Below are positions 13,487 to 13,623 of a stretch of 13,623 bases of DNA, piece after piece. Source of the DNA: DALYLB01 sp033763135 (GTDB taxonomy: Bacteria; Acidobacteriota; Blastocatellia; RBC074); NCBI GenBank assembly GCA_033763135.1, contig JANRKY010000146.1, positions 1 to 13,623 of the forward strand, in the 5' to 3' direction. The notes under the pieces are model-generated. The model saw nothing but the letters and a program-made list of their open reading frames with translations. It searched no databases and was not told where the DNA came from. Positions within the stretch are counted from its first letter, which is position 1; each line of letters opens with the position of its first letter. Position numbers and translations under genes: made by a program.

Positions 13487-13611
13487 TCGGTTGTCGGTTG
13501 TCGGTTGTCGGTTGTCGGTTGTCGGTTGTCGGTTGTCGGTTGTCGGTTGTCGGTTGAACTCGGCCCGTCTAGTCAACGAACCGGCAACCGACAACCGACT
13601 ACCGACAACCG
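13487..13611. repeat. Ten perfect TCGGTTG heptamers plus inverted arm
   Basis: Ten uninterrupted TCGGTTG units occupy 13487-13556. After a spacer of about 23 nt an opposing arm of CAACCGA-type units, with minor variants such as CTACCGA, runs over 13580-13611. The element shares its unit, layout and part of its inverted arm (CCGGCAACCGACAACCGAC) with the one at 12521-12652. It lies 1 nt upstream of the cupin start codon, so it forms the mRNA leader if transcription begins beyond it. No promoter was recognised in the remaining bases to the window end. Confidence 0.95.
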
Positions 13612-13623
13612 CGCTAGTACGAC

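Noticed and set aside
13487..13611. CRISPR array
   Set aside because: The 7-bp units are directly contiguous with no unique spacers, and no cas genes are near; the same holds for 12521-12652.

Overview
The window looks like a piece of a high-GC bacterial chromosome. Almost all of it is coding, and most genes lie on the minus strand. The pairing of an nSTAND1 NTPase with a SIR2-like protein, together with several families of short intergenic repeats, recalls soil Acidobacteriota, Verrucomicrobiota or Planctomycetota. This placement is a guess from general features; no marker gene in the window settles it.

Layout. Positions 1-2166 (+) hold the tail of an unidentified gene and an O-antigen-ligase-type membrane protein with a C-terminal TPR region. 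A 9-bp tandem repeat (2178-2249) separates this strand from a convergent minus-strand block. From left to right that block contains a DUF3108-like hypothetical protein (2249-2947), a strong terminator hairpin, a DUF937 (YidB-like) protein with its own candidate promoter (3009-3593), then a second terminator that closes a long minus-strand series.

In transcription order the series is: a KduI/IolB-type cupin (13485-12655), threonine synthase (12518-11355), an ACS-family MFS transporter (11287-9986), a D-2-hydroxyacid dehydrogenase (9982-8993), a SIR2-like protein (9000-8059), an nSTAND1 NTPase with a membrane helix and TPRs (8043-6151), a TalC-type transaldolase (5881-5237) and an aldehyde dehydrogenase (5223-3796). 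Several joints are tight: a 3-nt gap, an 8-nt overlap, a 15-nt gap and a 13-nt gap.

Two themes are interleaved. One is carbon metabolism: cupin isomerase-like protein, organic-anion transporter, hydroxyacid dehydrogenase, transaldolase and semialdehyde dehydrogenase suggest sugar-acid use, with threonine synthase as an amino-acid gene in the same string. The other is a two-gene SIR2 plus membrane-anchored STAND NTPase module. It resembles NAD-depleting antiphage or stress-triggered systems, but the effector and the NTPase are separate proteins and the candidate sensor (TPR) lies across a predicted membrane helix. This pair is the most interesting content.

The intergenic spaces are unusual. 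Three unrelated repeat families occupy them: 9-mers at 2178-2249, two roughly 80-90 bp imperfect palindromes at 5886-6092, and heptamer arrays with opposing inverted arms at 12521-12652 and 13487-13611. The heptamer arrays run to within 1-2 nt of the start codons of the cupin and threonine synthase genes. No tRNA, rRNA, CRISPR array, transposase or integrase was seen.
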